A stretch of DNA of 35,931 nt, taken from positions 1-35,931 of the forward strand of contig JAJPXZ010000004.1 of assembly GCA_021205245.1 (NCBI GenBank), given 5' to 3'. Every line of letters begins with the position of its first letter. Within the stretch, counting starts at the first letter, position 1. This DNA comes from Planctomycetaceae bacterium (lineage in GTDB: Bacteria > Planctomycetota > SZUA-567). The position numbers were made by a program, and so were the translations under genes. Below, piece after piece: positions 8,294 through 15,777 of the stretch. Below the pieces are notes generated by a model. The model saw only the letters and a program-made list of their open reading frames with translations. It did no database searches and was not told the origin of the DNA.

Positions 8294-9166
8294 CTAAACC
8301 CCCAGCTTCTTGATGATCTCAACGATGTCGACCGTGCTCTCGGCGATGTGGACACCGGCTTCGCGAAGCACTTCTTCCTTCTTCTCGGCCGAGCCGCTGC
8401 CGTCGGCGCCGATGATGGCGCCGGCGTGGCCCATGCTCCTGCCACGGGGCGCGTTCTTGCCGGCGATGAGGGCGACGACCGGTTTCTTCACATTGTCCTT
8501 GATGTAAACAGCCGCGGTTTCTTCTTCGCCGCCGCCGATTTCACCGATGATAATGATGGCCTTGGTCTCGTCGTCCTTGTTCATGAGCGGGAGGATGTCG
8601 GCGAAGACCGAGCCGGGGATGGCGTCGCCGCCATTGCCGACGCAGGTGGATTGGCCAATGCCTTCCCGGCTGAGCATAAACACGGTCTCGTAACAATTGG
8701 TGGCGGACCGGGACATTATGCCCACGTTGCCGGGCGTAAAGATGCGGTGGGCCATAAAGCCCGCCTTCGCCTTGCCGGGCGAGATGATGCCGAACGAATT
8801 GGGGCCGATGACCCGACAGCGTTTCTTCAGGCTGGTGTGGTAGACGCCCATCATGTCCTGGACCGGCACGTGCTCGGCAATGGTCATGACAAGCGGCAGA
8901 TCCGCGTCCATGGCCTCGTAGGCGCTCTGCGCCGTGAACTTGGCCGGGACAAAGATAATCGACGCGTTCGCGCCGGTGGCTTCGACCGCTTCGCGGACCG
9001 TGTTGAACACCGGCACGCCGTGGACTTCCTGCCCGCCCTTGCCGGGCGTCACGCCCGCAACGACCTTGGTGCCGTATTCAAGCATCTGCTCTGTATGGAA
9101 CGAGCCTTCGCGCCCGGTAATGCCCTGGACGATGAGGCGGGTGTTTTGGTCGACAAGAATGCTCAC
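8294..9166 (-). CDS. Acyl-CoA synthetase (ADP/GDP-forming) alpha subunit, divergent SucD-like
   Basis: A 290-residue protein close in length and layout to succinyl-CoA synthetase alpha. The N-terminal CoA-binding part MSILVDQNTRLIVQGITG and GVTPGKGG are normal, and the phosphorylated histidine is H247 in GHAGAII. Several active-site motifs differ from canonical SucD: GPNSFG in place of GPNCPG, SRSATNCYETV in place of SRSGTLTYEAV, and GNGGDAI in place of GIGGDPI. The family couples acid + CoA + NTP to acyl-CoA + NDP + Pi through phosphohistidine. With these changes and the operon context, a hydroxy- or otherwise substituted acid is more likely than succinate; this is inference. It overlaps the beta gene by 4 bases. 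A malate-CoA ligase is one alternative. Confidence 0.85.
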   Translation of the reverse strand: MSILVDQNTRLIVQGITGREGSFHTEQMLEYGTKVVAGVTPGKGGQEVHGVPVFNTVREAVEATGANASIIFVPAKFTAQSAYEAMDADLPLVMTIAEHVPVQDMMGVYHTSLKKRCRVIGPNSFGIISPGKAKAGFMAHRIFTPGNVGIMSRSATNCYETVFMLSREGIGQSTCVGNGGDAIPGSVFADILPLMNKDDETKAIIIIGEIGGGEEETAAVYIKDNVKKPVVALIAGKNAPRGRSMGHAGAIIGADGSGSAEKKEEVLREAGVHIAESTVDIVEIIKKLGV

Positions 9167-10308
9167 AGCGTCGCCCTCCTTTCCTTGATAGCGTCAACTC
9201 CTTCATAAAGCCCGTCGGCGAAGACCACATTCGCCTTGCCGATGGACTCGAGGACGGCGATGCCTTTTTCCTTGTTGGTGCCTTCGAAGCGGATGACCAC
9301 CAGCTTGTCCGAACCGTACTCGTCGATAAAGCCTTTAACGCCGGCGGCGATTTCGTCGCAGCGGGTGATGCCGCCGAAAATGTTGATGAACAACGCCTTG
9401 GTTTTGGGTTCCGACAGACAGATGCGGATGGCTTCCTTCACCCGGTCGCCGGTCGCGCCGCCGCCGAGGTCGAGGGCGGCGACCGTCTTCATGCCGTTTT
9501 TGCTGAGGACGTCGATGCAGGACATAATCATGCCGGACCCGTTGGAAATGACCGCGACCTCGCCCTCGGGATCGCAGGGGATGAAGAGGAAGCGGAACTT
9601 GCGCGCCTCAAGAATAAGTGGATGCGATTCCATTTCGTCGCGGAGTTCGATCAGTTCGGGATGACGGTACAAAGCGGCGTCATCGACCGTGACCTTGGCG
9701 TCAAGGGCCTGAAGTTCGCCCGCCGGGGTGACGGCGAGGGGATTGATTTCGCACAGCAGGCAGTCGCCTTCCCGGAACAGGGTGTAGAGCTTGTCCAGCA
9801 TGTCGGCGAGCTGGGTGGTATAGGACGCGTCGATGCCGCTCTTACTGACCAGGTACGTCGCCACATAGGCGCGAATCCCGACAATGGGGTCGATATTGAC
9901 GCGGATGATCTTGTCCGGATCGGTCTTGGCCGTTTCTTCGATGTCCACGCCGCCGACAGAAGAGAAGATGACCACCGGGCATTTTTTGACCCGGTCGAGG
10001 GCAATGGCCAGATACCATTCCGACGCAACCTCGACCTGACGGGTAACGAGGAGGCGTTTGACCAGGTGGCCCTTGATGTCCATCCCGAGGATAGCCTTGC
10101 AGGCCGCTTCGAGTTCGGTTTTATTCTTCGCCGGTTTGATGCCGCCGGCCTTGCCACGGCCGCCTATTTGCACCTGGGCCTTGACCATGCAAGGGTATTC
10201 GACCTCCAGCCCATCCAGGTCCGAGAGGGAATTAACGACAAATCCCCGTGGCCCGGCGATGCGGTACAGGTCGAAATACTCCTTTGCCTTGTATTCCATT
10301 AAATCCAT
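9163..10308 (-). CDS. Acyl-CoA synthetase beta subunit, divergent SucC-like
   Basis: A 381-residue ATP-grasp protein with SucC layout: MDLMEYKAKEYFDLY at the start, VKAQVQIGGRGKAGG near 43, EINPLAVTPAGEL near 195, a GGGATGDRVKEA power-helix region near 288 and NIFGGITRCDEIA near 318. Deviations lie in the CoA/acid-binding domain: SNGSGMIMSCID replaces the usual NGAGLAMGTMD, LDLGGGA replaces LDVGGGA, and the preceding ARKFRFLFIPCDPEGEVAV differs from the housekeeping form. The RBS GGAGGA precedes the ATG. It is the first gene of the second half of the locus, behind a 130-base leader with palindromes, and forms a heteromer with the overlapping alpha subunit. A typical TCA role is unlikely in this operon. 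Confidence 0.85.
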   Translation of the reverse strand: MDLMEYKAKEYFDLYRIAGPRGFVVNSLSDLDGLEVEYPCMVKAQVQIGGRGKAGGIKPAKNKTELEAACKAILGMDIKGHLVKRLLVTRQVEVASEWYLAIALDRVKKCPVVIFSSVGGVDIEETAKTDPDKIIRVNIDPIVGIRAYVATYLVSKSGIDASYTTQLADMLDKLYTLFREGDCLLCEINPLAVTPAGELQALDAKVTVDDAALYRHPELIELRDEMESHPLILEARKFRFLFIPCDPEGEVAVISNGSGMIMSCIDVLSKNGMKTVAALDLGGGATGDRVKEAIRICLSEPKTKALFINIFGGITRCDEIAAGVKGFIDEYGSDKLVVIRFEGTNKEKGIAVLESIGKANVVFADGLYEGVDAIKERRATL

Positions 10309-10347
10309 TGCTCTATTCCTCCGCGTCGTGTAACGCTCCTGCGCCTT

Positions 10348-10358
10348 ACATAGTATGT
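10348..10358. promoter_or_regulatory. Palindrome in the sucC-like leader, possible operator
   Basis: ACATAGTATGT is symmetric about its central base and lies 40 bases upstream of the sucC-like ATG. Further upstream are GGAATATTCC (10380-10389) and GGTGAACC (10391-10398, a GGT-N2-ACC inverted repeat resembling FadR-type sites). A weak promoter is possible on the minus strand: TTGCGT at 10404-10409 and AATATT at 10382-10387. None of these is proven. Confidence 0.35.
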
Positions 10359-10441
10359 GACCGTTCCTCTGCGCTTTTCGGAATATTCCAGGTGAACCGT
10401 AAAACGCAATAAGGATCCAAATACCATGTAAAAAGCGCTAT

Positions 10442-10474
10442 ACAAAAGGCCGCGCCCGCGTGAACGGGCGCGGC
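10442..10474 (-). terminator. Rho-independent terminator after gntR
   Basis: A perfect 10-bp GC stem (GCCGCGCCCG at 10449-10458 paired with CGGGCGCGGC at 10465-10474, 6-base loop) is followed on the minus strand by CTTTTGT. It lies just past the gntR stop and divides the locus into a transport/regulator unit and an enzyme unit. Confidence 0.85.
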
Positions 10475-10480
10475 GGATTC

Positions 10481-11206
10481 CTACTGTGCCGTGCCCCGGC
10501 CGGAGATGAACTTCGTCCGGTCGATGGCGCGTTTGATGTGGGCGTGCATGATGCGTTCCGCCTCGGTACCGTCGCCTTCCTCGATGGCGTCGTACATCTT
10601 CTGGTGTTCCGCTATGATGTCGGCGGCATGGACATGGGCGTTGGCAACCGCTATGGACGACCCGAGCGCCTCGGCGAAAGCGCCGAGAATACCGATAAGG
10701 ATGCTGTTGCCGGCCGATTCGGCGATAGCGCCGTGAAAGCGGATATCGCCGCGCTGACCGCGCTCGCCCAGGGTGATTTCGTCACGCATCGATTCGATGG
10801 CGTGGCGCATTTCACGAAGCTGGGACTGGGTGCGCTTTTTCGCCGCCACCCGCGCGGCGTATGGTTCCAGCAGCACCCGCACCTCGTACATTTCGAGGAC
10901 GCGGCGCTCGTCGGGGACGCCGCCGGTAACGCGCAGAATCGCCTCGTCGATGCCGCTCGATTTGATATATGTGCCTTCGCCGACCTTCGATTCGATAAGG
11001 CCGACCAATTCCATCGCCCGCAGCGCTTCGCGGACCGAAGTCCGGCTGACGCCCAGTTGCTCCACCAGTTCGCGCTCGGTGGGCAGCTTGTCGCCGGCGC
11101 GAAGCTCGCCGTCTTCTATTTTCTTTTTAAACAACTCGACGATGTCTTCGTATAACCGCGTCTTTTTCTTCAGCGGATGCATCGTCATTTTCGAGTGGGT
11201 CGTCAT
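10481..11206 (-). CDS. FadR-family (GntR/FCD) transcriptional regulator
   Basis: A 241-residue DNA-binding regulator. An N-terminal winged helix-turn-helix (about 15-80) reads LYEDIVELFKKKIEDGEL, then LPTERELVEQLGVSRTSVREALR and EGTYI, typical of GntR. The C-terminal all-helical FCD domain carries the metal/effector set D-x-x-x-H in DIRFHGAIAE, H in AEHQKMYDAI, and H in MHAHIKRAI. FCD regulators usually bind small carboxylates or sugar acids and repress the genes that degrade them. ATG 11206 is chosen over an upstream ATG at 11233 because GAGAGGAA lies just before it. It lies between dctM and the enzyme operon and most likely controls both promoters; a GGT-N3-ACC site lies by the first promoter. 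Confidence 0.9.
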   Translation of the reverse strand: MTTHSKMTMHPLKKKTRLYEDIVELFKKKIEDGELRAGDKLPTERELVEQLGVSRTSVREALRAMELVGLIESKVGEGTYIKSSGIDEAILRVTGGVPDERRVLEMYEVRVLLEPYAARVAAKKRTQSQLREMRHAIESMRDEITLGERGQRGDIRFHGAIAESAGNSILIGILGAFAEALGSSIAVANAHVHAADIIAEHQKMYDAIEEGDGTEAERIMHAHIKRAIDRTKFISGRGTAQ

Positions 11207-11218
11207 GAGTGTTCCTCT

Positions 11219-11248
11219 CCCGGCCATACCCATGCGGGTACGGCCGGG
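11219..11248 (-). promoter_or_regulatory. Long GC-rich inverted repeat between dctM and gntR
   Basis: CCCGGCCATACCC and GGGTACGGCCGGG pair over 13 positions with one mismatch around a 4-base loop (ATGC). It fills the gap between the dctM stop and the gntR RBS, and there is no T-tract. It may stabilise the dctPQM message, limit read-through into gntR, or act as an operator. Confidence 0.5.
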
Positions 11249-11263
11249 CGGCAGGAATTGCCT

Positions 11264-12547
11264 CTAGCGGGTCAGATACTGCGGAATCCACAACGAAAGG
11301 CCCGGGACATAGGTAATGAACAGCAGCACGATGATCATCACAAAAAGCGGAAGCAATATAGATTTACATATTTCTTCCAGCGATATCTTTCCGATACCGG
11401 CGGCGACGAACAGGTTCACGCCGAGTGGCGGGGTGATAAAGCCGATGGCCAGATTGACAATCATAACGATGCCGAAGTGAATCGGGTCGACGCCCACCGC
11501 CTTGACGACCGGCAGGAGAATCGGCGCCAGGATAAGAATAGCCGCCAGCGTCTCCATAAAGCAGCCGACAATCAGCAGGAGCACGTTGATCATCAGGAGA
11601 ATATAGATCTGGCTGTCGGTCATGGAGGTGATGAAGTTGGCGACCGTGGTCGGCACCTGCAGCATGGTCAGGATTCGGCCGAAGATAGCGGCGGTCCCCA
11701 TGATAATCATCGCCGTGGCGGTGGTGAGGCCGGCCTGGCAGAAGATGTCGTAGAGGTCGCGGAACTTGATGTCTCGATAGACAAACAGTCCAACGACAAT
11801 GCCGTAGATAACGGCGACGGCCGCGGCTTCGGTGGGGGTGAAGATACCGCCGTAGATGCCGCCAAGAATGATGAAAGGCACGAGGAGCGACCATTTGGCT
11901 TCCCAGGCGATGCGGAGCTTTTGGCCTGTGGTGAAGACTTCACGTTCGCCGCCGTACCCATTCTTTTTCGAAATGAAATAATTCATGGTCATCAAGGCGA
12001 CCCCGATTATGATGCCGGGGATAATGCCTGCCATGAACATACTGCTGATCGACGCCCCGACCGCGACCGAATACACCACCATCGGAATGCTGGGCGGGAT
12101 AATAACGCCGATAGACCCGGACGCCGCGACGATGGCGGTCGAGTACCCTTTTGAATAACCCTTCTCAATCATGGACGGGATCATCAGGGAGCCGATTGCC
12201 GCAACGGTGGCGGGGCCGGAGCCGGAGATGGCGGCGAAGAACATGCACGCTGCCACCGTCACCAGGCCGAGACCGCCGGTGAAGTTGCCGAAGAAAGCCC
12301 TGGCAGTCCCGAGGAGACGTTGCGAGATACCGCCCCGGCCCATGATTTCGCCGGCGAGGATAAAGAACGGAACCGCCATCAGCGGGAACGAGTCGATAGC
12401 GGTCACCAAGCTCTGGGTGAGGTGGGTGTACTGCATCCTCGGGCTTAGGTGGATGGCGACAACCGAAGCGAGACCAAGCGACACGCCGATGGGGACGTTG
12501 ATGACAAGAAACACGACGAAGGACAGGAACAGTGCTGTGGTTACCAT
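11264..12547 (-). CDS. dctM: TRAP transporter large permease (DctM)
   Basis: A 427-residue, highly hydrophobic inner-membrane protein, the ion-coupled channel subunit of a TRAP transporter. Family signs include ALFLSFVVFLVINVPIGVSLGLAS at the start, SFPLMAVPFFILAGEIMGRGGIS near 52, SGSGPATVAAIGSLMIPSMIEKGY near 109, GVIIPPSIPMVVY near 148, and GFITPPLGVNLFVAAGI near 370. It works with DctQ in the membrane and DctP in the periplasm to import an organic acid using a sodium gradient. It starts 2 bases after the dctQ stop. The TRAP type, together with the FCD regulator and LarA, points to a hydroxy-acid or sugar-acid substrate. Confidence 0.95.
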   Translation of the reverse strand: MVTTALFLSFVVFLVINVPIGVSLGLASVVAIHLSPRMQYTHLTQSLVTAIDSFPLMAVPFFILAGEIMGRGGISQRLLGTARAFFGNFTGGLGLVTVAACMFFAAISGSGPATVAAIGSLMIPSMIEKGYSKGYSTAIVAASGSIGVIIPPSIPMVVYSVAVGASISSMFMAGIIPGIIIGVALMTMNYFISKKNGYGGEREVFTTGQKLRIAWEAKWSLLVPFIILGGIYGGIFTPTEAAAVAVIYGIVVGLFVYRDIKFRDLYDIFCQAGLTTATAMIIMGTAAIFGRILTMLQVPTTVANFITSMTDSQIYILLMINVLLLIVGCFMETLAAILILAPILLPVVKAVGVDPIHFGIVMIVNLAIGFITPPLGVNLFVAAGIGKISLEEICKSILLPLFVMIIVLLFITYVPGLSLWIPQYLTR

Positions 12548-12549
12548 GG

Positions 12550-13044
12550 CTATTCCCCTCCTTCCGTGGTCGAGGCGAGTTCCTTGACCGAGTGATAAAG
12601 ATTCTGCAGCAGACGAATCGCGACGAGAATAAAGCAGAACGGCAAGGTGCCGTACACATAGCCCATGCGGATTTCCAGCGCGGGCGAGGTCTGGTTCAGC
12701 CGGAAGATGCGTCCGGCGGTAACAAAGCCGTAATAGATAATGAAGAGGGCGAACGCCAAGAAGAGAATGTCCGAGACAAGCTTGATGATAGCTTGCTTAC
12801 GCGGCGACAGCCACATGGTGAATGCTTCAACCCGGACGTGGCGCTTCATCTTGACGCCGTAACTAATGCCGGCATAGACGAAGAAGATGAACAGGTAGCG
12901 GGCCAACTCCTCCGACCAGGACAGGGAGGCTTGCACCACATAGCGCATAAAGACTTGCAAACCGATGGAAATGGTCATCACGCCGAGACAGGCGACGATG
13001 ATGATTTCCTCGATACGTTTGTTAAGGAATTGCAATACTTTCAC
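12550..13044 (-). CDS. dctQ: TRAP transporter small permease (DctQ)
   Basis: A 164-residue membrane protein with four predicted helices: IIIVACLGVMTISIGLQVFMR, LARYLFIFFVYAGISYGV, LVSDILFLAFALFIIYYGF and MGYVYGTLPFCFILVAIRLL. The segment LSWSEELARYLFIF is a family hallmark. It pairs with DctM in the inner membrane. The start is GTG 13044, with AAGGGGGTGTAGA upstream; the longer frame to 13089 would begin inside the dctP-dctQ hairpin. It is separated from dctP by 84 bases holding a strong hairpin and touches dctM, so dctQM form a coupled pair. Confidence 0.93.
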   Translation of the reverse strand: MKVLQFLNKRIEEIIIVACLGVMTISIGLQVFMRYVVQASLSWSEELARYLFIFFVYAGISYGVKMKRHVRVEAFTMWLSPRKQAIIKLVSDILFLAFALFIIYYGFVTAGRIFRLNQTSPALEIRMGYVYGTLPFCFILVAIRLLQNLYHSVKELASTTEGGE

Positions 13045-13081
13045 TCTACACCCCCTTTTTCCTGGGTGACGCCGAACGCCT

Positions 13082-13110
13082 CCGCACACGGCCGTGTAAA
13101 CCGTGTGCGG
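13082..13110 (-). promoter_or_regulatory. Intercistronic hairpin between dctP and dctQ
   Basis: CCGCACACGG (13082-13091) and CCGTGTGCGG (13101-13110) form a perfect 10-bp stem with a 9-base loop and no T-tract after it on the minus strand. Binding-protein genes often carry such a hairpin after them, protecting the 5' message and allowing more binding protein than permease. Confidence 0.65.
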
Positions 13111-13128
13111 GGCGAGGTGGCAACCATA

Positions 13129-14097
13129 CTAATTAAGGAACGCGTCCATGATTTTGTCGTTCTTCACTTCTTCACGGACCATGTCGTAAACCGGTCCCAT
13201 CTTGTCGCGGAAAAGTTTACGCTGTTCGGGGGTCAGGTCGATAATTTCGATACCGCCCTTGATGGCTTCGATGGACTTTTCTTCGTTGGCCCGGGCAACG
13301 CCGCGCTGGAAGTCGATGGAGTCCTTGGCGGCCTTGTTGACGATGGCCTGCTGTTCGGGGGTGAGGTCGTTGTAGAACTCGAGGTTCATGAAGATCGGCA
13401 TCGGGGTATAGATGTGGTTGGTGGTCATGACGTAGTTCTGCACTTCGTAGAACTTGTTGGTGTAGATGAGTTCAAACGGGTTTTCCTGGGCGTCGACGGT
13501 GCGCTGCTGCAGGGCGGTGAAGAGTTCGCCGAACGAGACCGGGGTCGGGTTCGCGCCGAGGGTGCGCCAGGTGGCCATCTGAATTTTGTTTTCCATAACG
13601 CGGAGCTTGATGCCGGCCAGGTCTTCGGGCTTCAGGATCGGCTTGTTGGCGGTGAGCTGACGAAAGCCGTTTTCGGTATAGCCGAGGCCCTTCAGGTTGA
13701 TCTTTTCCATGGCGGCGAGGAGCATCTTGCCGGGTTCGCCGTCGAGGGTGGCGTACGCTTCCTCGCGGGTGGCGAACATGAAGGGGGCGTCAAGGACGTA
13801 GAACTCGCTGGCAAAGCCCGCGATGGGGGAGCCGGAGGAGTGTCCGACCTGGACGTTGCCGAGCTGGCAGCCTTCGACAACTTCGCGGTCGCCGCCGAGC
13901 TGCTGGTTCGGGAAGATTTCGACTTCCATGGTGCCGTTCGATTCGGCCTCGATCACTTCCTTGAACTTGAGCCAGCCTTCATGGCTCGAGTGGTCCTCGG
14001 TCGCGCCATGGGCGACGGTGATATGGACATCGGCCGCGTAGGCGGCGCAACCAAGCGTGAAAAGGCACACAATAGCGAGTAGCGCGGATTTCTTCAT
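13129..14097 (-). CDS. dctP: TRAP transporter periplasmic substrate-binding protein (DctP)
   Basis: A 322-residue exported binding protein. The start MKKSALLAIVCLFTLGCAAYA is a signal peptide with probable cleavage after AYA (about residue 21). The mature protein begins ADVHITVAHGATEDHSSHEGW and has the family segments GTMEVEIFPNQQLGGDREVVEGCQLGNVQ, LKPEDLAGIKLRVMEN (the arginine here usually contacts the substrate carboxylate), VSFGELFTALQQRTVDAQENP and PEQQAIVNKAAKDS. ATG 14097 has a strong AGGAGA site; the frame extends to 14262 but that part lacks a signal. The arginine implies a carboxylate-containing ligand; its identity is unknown. It lies 94 bases after the long transaldolase-like gene. 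Confidence 0.94.
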   Translation of the reverse strand: MKKSALLAIVCLFTLGCAAYAADVHITVAHGATEDHSSHEGWLKFKEVIEAESNGTMEVEIFPNQQLGGDREVVEGCQLGNVQVGHSSGSPIAGFASEFYVLDAPFMFATREEAYATLDGEPGKMLLAAMEKINLKGLGYTENGFRQLTANKPILKPEDLAGIKLRVMENKIQMATWRTLGANPTPVSFGELFTALQQRTVDAQENPFELIYTNKFYEVQNYVMTTNHIYTPMPIFMNLEFYNDLTPEQQAIVNKAAKDSIDFQRGVARANEEKSIEAIKGGIEIIDLTPEQRKLFRDKMGPVYDMVREEVKNDKIMDAFLN

Positions 14098-14191
14098 ACC
14101 AGTTCTCCTGTAACGGGTGCGGTCCCCTCCGCCGCCCTGTTCGGCTCCGAACTCCGGGGCGGCCGGGATGATCGTTGTTTCTTCAGCCTGA

Positions 14192-15556
14192 TTAAGCAAG
14201 GCTCTTTTCGATATCGGTATAGGCTTCGGTAAATACCTTCGACACGGCCTGGAGCGGAACAAAGTCGTGGACGCTGTCCATGTCCAGCTTGTCGCGGTTG
14301 TAGGCCTTGACGAAGATGGTCGACTTGTTCAGGACTTCCATGACGTCGGCGGGAGTGCTGTCTTCCATCTCCGACTTGAGGGCGCGCGGCTCCTGATCGA
14401 ATTCCTTGATCTTTTCGGTCATGGTGGTGAAGACGACCGGCGCGTCGGCGTGGTCGGTGAGGCAGGCTTCGATGGTGTAGGGTCCGCGAATGGCGGCGGC
14501 CATGATGGTCGCCTTGTCAAGGCCCTTGGCGCGCAGGTTGGCGTAGGATTTCCGCAGCACCGAGACGCCGGCCCATTTGGAGTACTGCTTGGGATTTTCG
14601 ATACCCATCGCTTCCAGTTCCTTCGCGACGTTATCGTCCAGGAAGCCGGCCATGATGACGACAAAGCCCTTCTTTTCGCCCTTCTGGATGATTTCGGCGA
14701 AGATCTCGTGCTGGCTGACCGAGAAGTTTAGGGTCATGCAGATGCGGATACCCTTGGCGACCAGCGCTTCGGCAGCCTTCACCGCGCCCTTGACGGCGGG
14801 CAGCTTGTAGACCACGTTGATGGGTTGATACCCGAGTTCCTTGACATACGCTTCCTGCCAATAGAGGACTTCATCCACCATCTTCTGGTCGTCGTCGGGT
14901 CCGATGTTTTTCGGGTTGGTCTGGACGCAGACAAAACCGTACTGACCGTCCGTCGCGTCATAGATGGGCTTGAGGACGCGGGCGTTGATGGCGGTGACCT
15001 TGACGAACATGGCGGAAATGATTTTCTCAACCGACGCGCCGGGATTCTCGGCCTTGGCTTCGCCCAGGAGCTTGGCCCAGATTTCCGCGTTTTCCTTGCG
15101 GAAGAGGTTAATTTTGGCCGGATTGGAGGTCACGAATCGCGCACCGCGACGGAGCGAGTGATCCATGCCGGTGCAGTAGTCGTGGCCCCAGAAGTCGAAC
15201 AGCTTGCCTTCGCGGGTGTGCTGGCACATCTTCATGGTCTGGCTCGCGGCGATGGATTCCTTCTCCGCCGTGTAGGCCGCAACAATGTCAGCGGCACCAT
15301 TGGCCTTGACCACCTCTTCGAAGCGCGCCTGCATGGCGGCGACGGCGTCTTTTCCGACCAAGTCTTCCAGCACCCATACGGACAGGTAGGAACCGAGGTC
15401 GAGGGCGAGGTCGGCGGCAAGTTGAACAGCGGCAGTCTTGTCGGACTGGGTGGCGGCGTTAATCTCGTAGAGGACCGCATCAGCCGCTTTGGTGAAATCA
15501 CTGGCGGTGGCGGGGAAGAGAACAGCATTTCTCGCGTCATTGAGGGAGCGAAGCAT
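14192..15556 (-). CDS. Transaldolase-family protein, long divergent paralogue
   Basis: A 454-residue protein, about 100 residues longer than typical transaldolases. An N-terminal extension of about 145 residues precedes RRGARFVTSNPAKINLF, which corresponds to the TTNP motif. K251 in INVVYKLPAVKGAVKAAEAL is the likely Schiff-base lysine, followed by GIRICMTLNFSVSQHEIFAEI, which aligns with the N-T-S segment, and VVIMAGFLDD in place of the usual GR-D strand. The C-terminal part (YTIEACLTDHADAPVVFTTM) is unlike common transaldolases. ATG 15556 follows TAGGAG; upstream in-frame ATGs lie in the leader. It is the first gene behind the best promoter of the locus. It may be an aldolase for an unphosphorylated or unusual sugar, but that is inference. 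Confidence 0.75.
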   Translation of the reverse strand: MLRSLNDARNAVLFPATASDFTKAADAVLYEINAATQSDKTAAVQLAADLALDLGSYLSVWVLEDLVGKDAVAAMQARFEEVVKANGAADIVAAYTAEKESIAASQTMKMCQHTREGKLFDFWGHDYCTGMDHSLRRGARFVTSNPAKINLFRKENAEIWAKLLGEAKAENPGASVEKIISAMFVKVTAINARVLKPIYDATDGQYGFVCVQTNPKNIGPDDDQKMVDEVLYWQEAYVKELGYQPINVVYKLPAVKGAVKAAEALVAKGIRICMTLNFSVSQHEIFAEIIQKGEKKGFVVIMAGFLDDNVAKELEAMGIENPKQYSKWAGVSVLRKSYANLRAKGLDKATIMAAAIRGPYTIEACLTDHADAPVVFTTMTEKIKEFDQEPRALKSEMEDSTPADVMEVLNKSTIFVKAYNRDKLDMDSVHDFVPLQAVSKVFTEAYTDIEKSLA

Positions 15557-15637
15557 CGTACGACTCCTAGGGATAAAAACAACCGGGTATAGGCAGCCTG
15601 CGCGCAATCCCCCTTGGACGTGCGGCGAGGCGTCATT

Positions 15638-15647
15638 ATTATATAAT
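15638..15647. promoter_or_regulatory. AT palindrome, possible second -10 element
   Basis: ATTATATAAT is a perfect palindrome and includes a consensus TATAAT on the minus strand, 82 bases before the long transaldolase-like ATG. No good -35 lies 17 bases upstream of it, so it is only a weak promoter candidate. Confidence 0.25.
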
Positions 15648-15764
15648 AGCAACGGGGTGGAGCCGGTCCGACAGCAAAAGAGTGGGAGCGGCTCGTAGGG
15701 ATTATTTTACGTTAGCGGAATAGGAAGGCGTCAAGCCTACAATGCAGCGAAGCATATGATCTGT

Positions 15765-15775
15765 TGGTCATACCT
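15765..15775. promoter_or_regulatory. Candidate FadR-type operator at the locus promoter
   Basis: TGGTCATACCT contains GGT-CAT-ACC, an inverted repeat of the GGT-Nx-ACC form known for FadR-subfamily GntR regulators. It lies just downstream of the -10 element, where a repressor would block initiation. The locus encodes exactly such a regulator at 10481-11206. Confidence 0.5.
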
Positions 15776-15777
15776 TC

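Noticed and set aside
7964-9208. 414-residue plus-strand frame opposite larA and the SucD-like gene
   Set aside because: Antisense shadow with low-complexity translation; the minus-strand genes are unambiguous.
12532-14082. 516-residue open frame on the plus strand opposite dctP/dctQ/dctM
   Set aside because: It lies antisense to three well-recognised TRAP genes. High GC content opens the opposite strand, and the translation matches no family.
4174-15556. Known sulfosugar or DHPS sulfonate pathway
   Set aside because: Transaldolase, TRAP and dehydrogenase genes fit in part, but no sulfoquinovosidase, sulfolactate lyase (suyAB) or other diagnostic gene is present.
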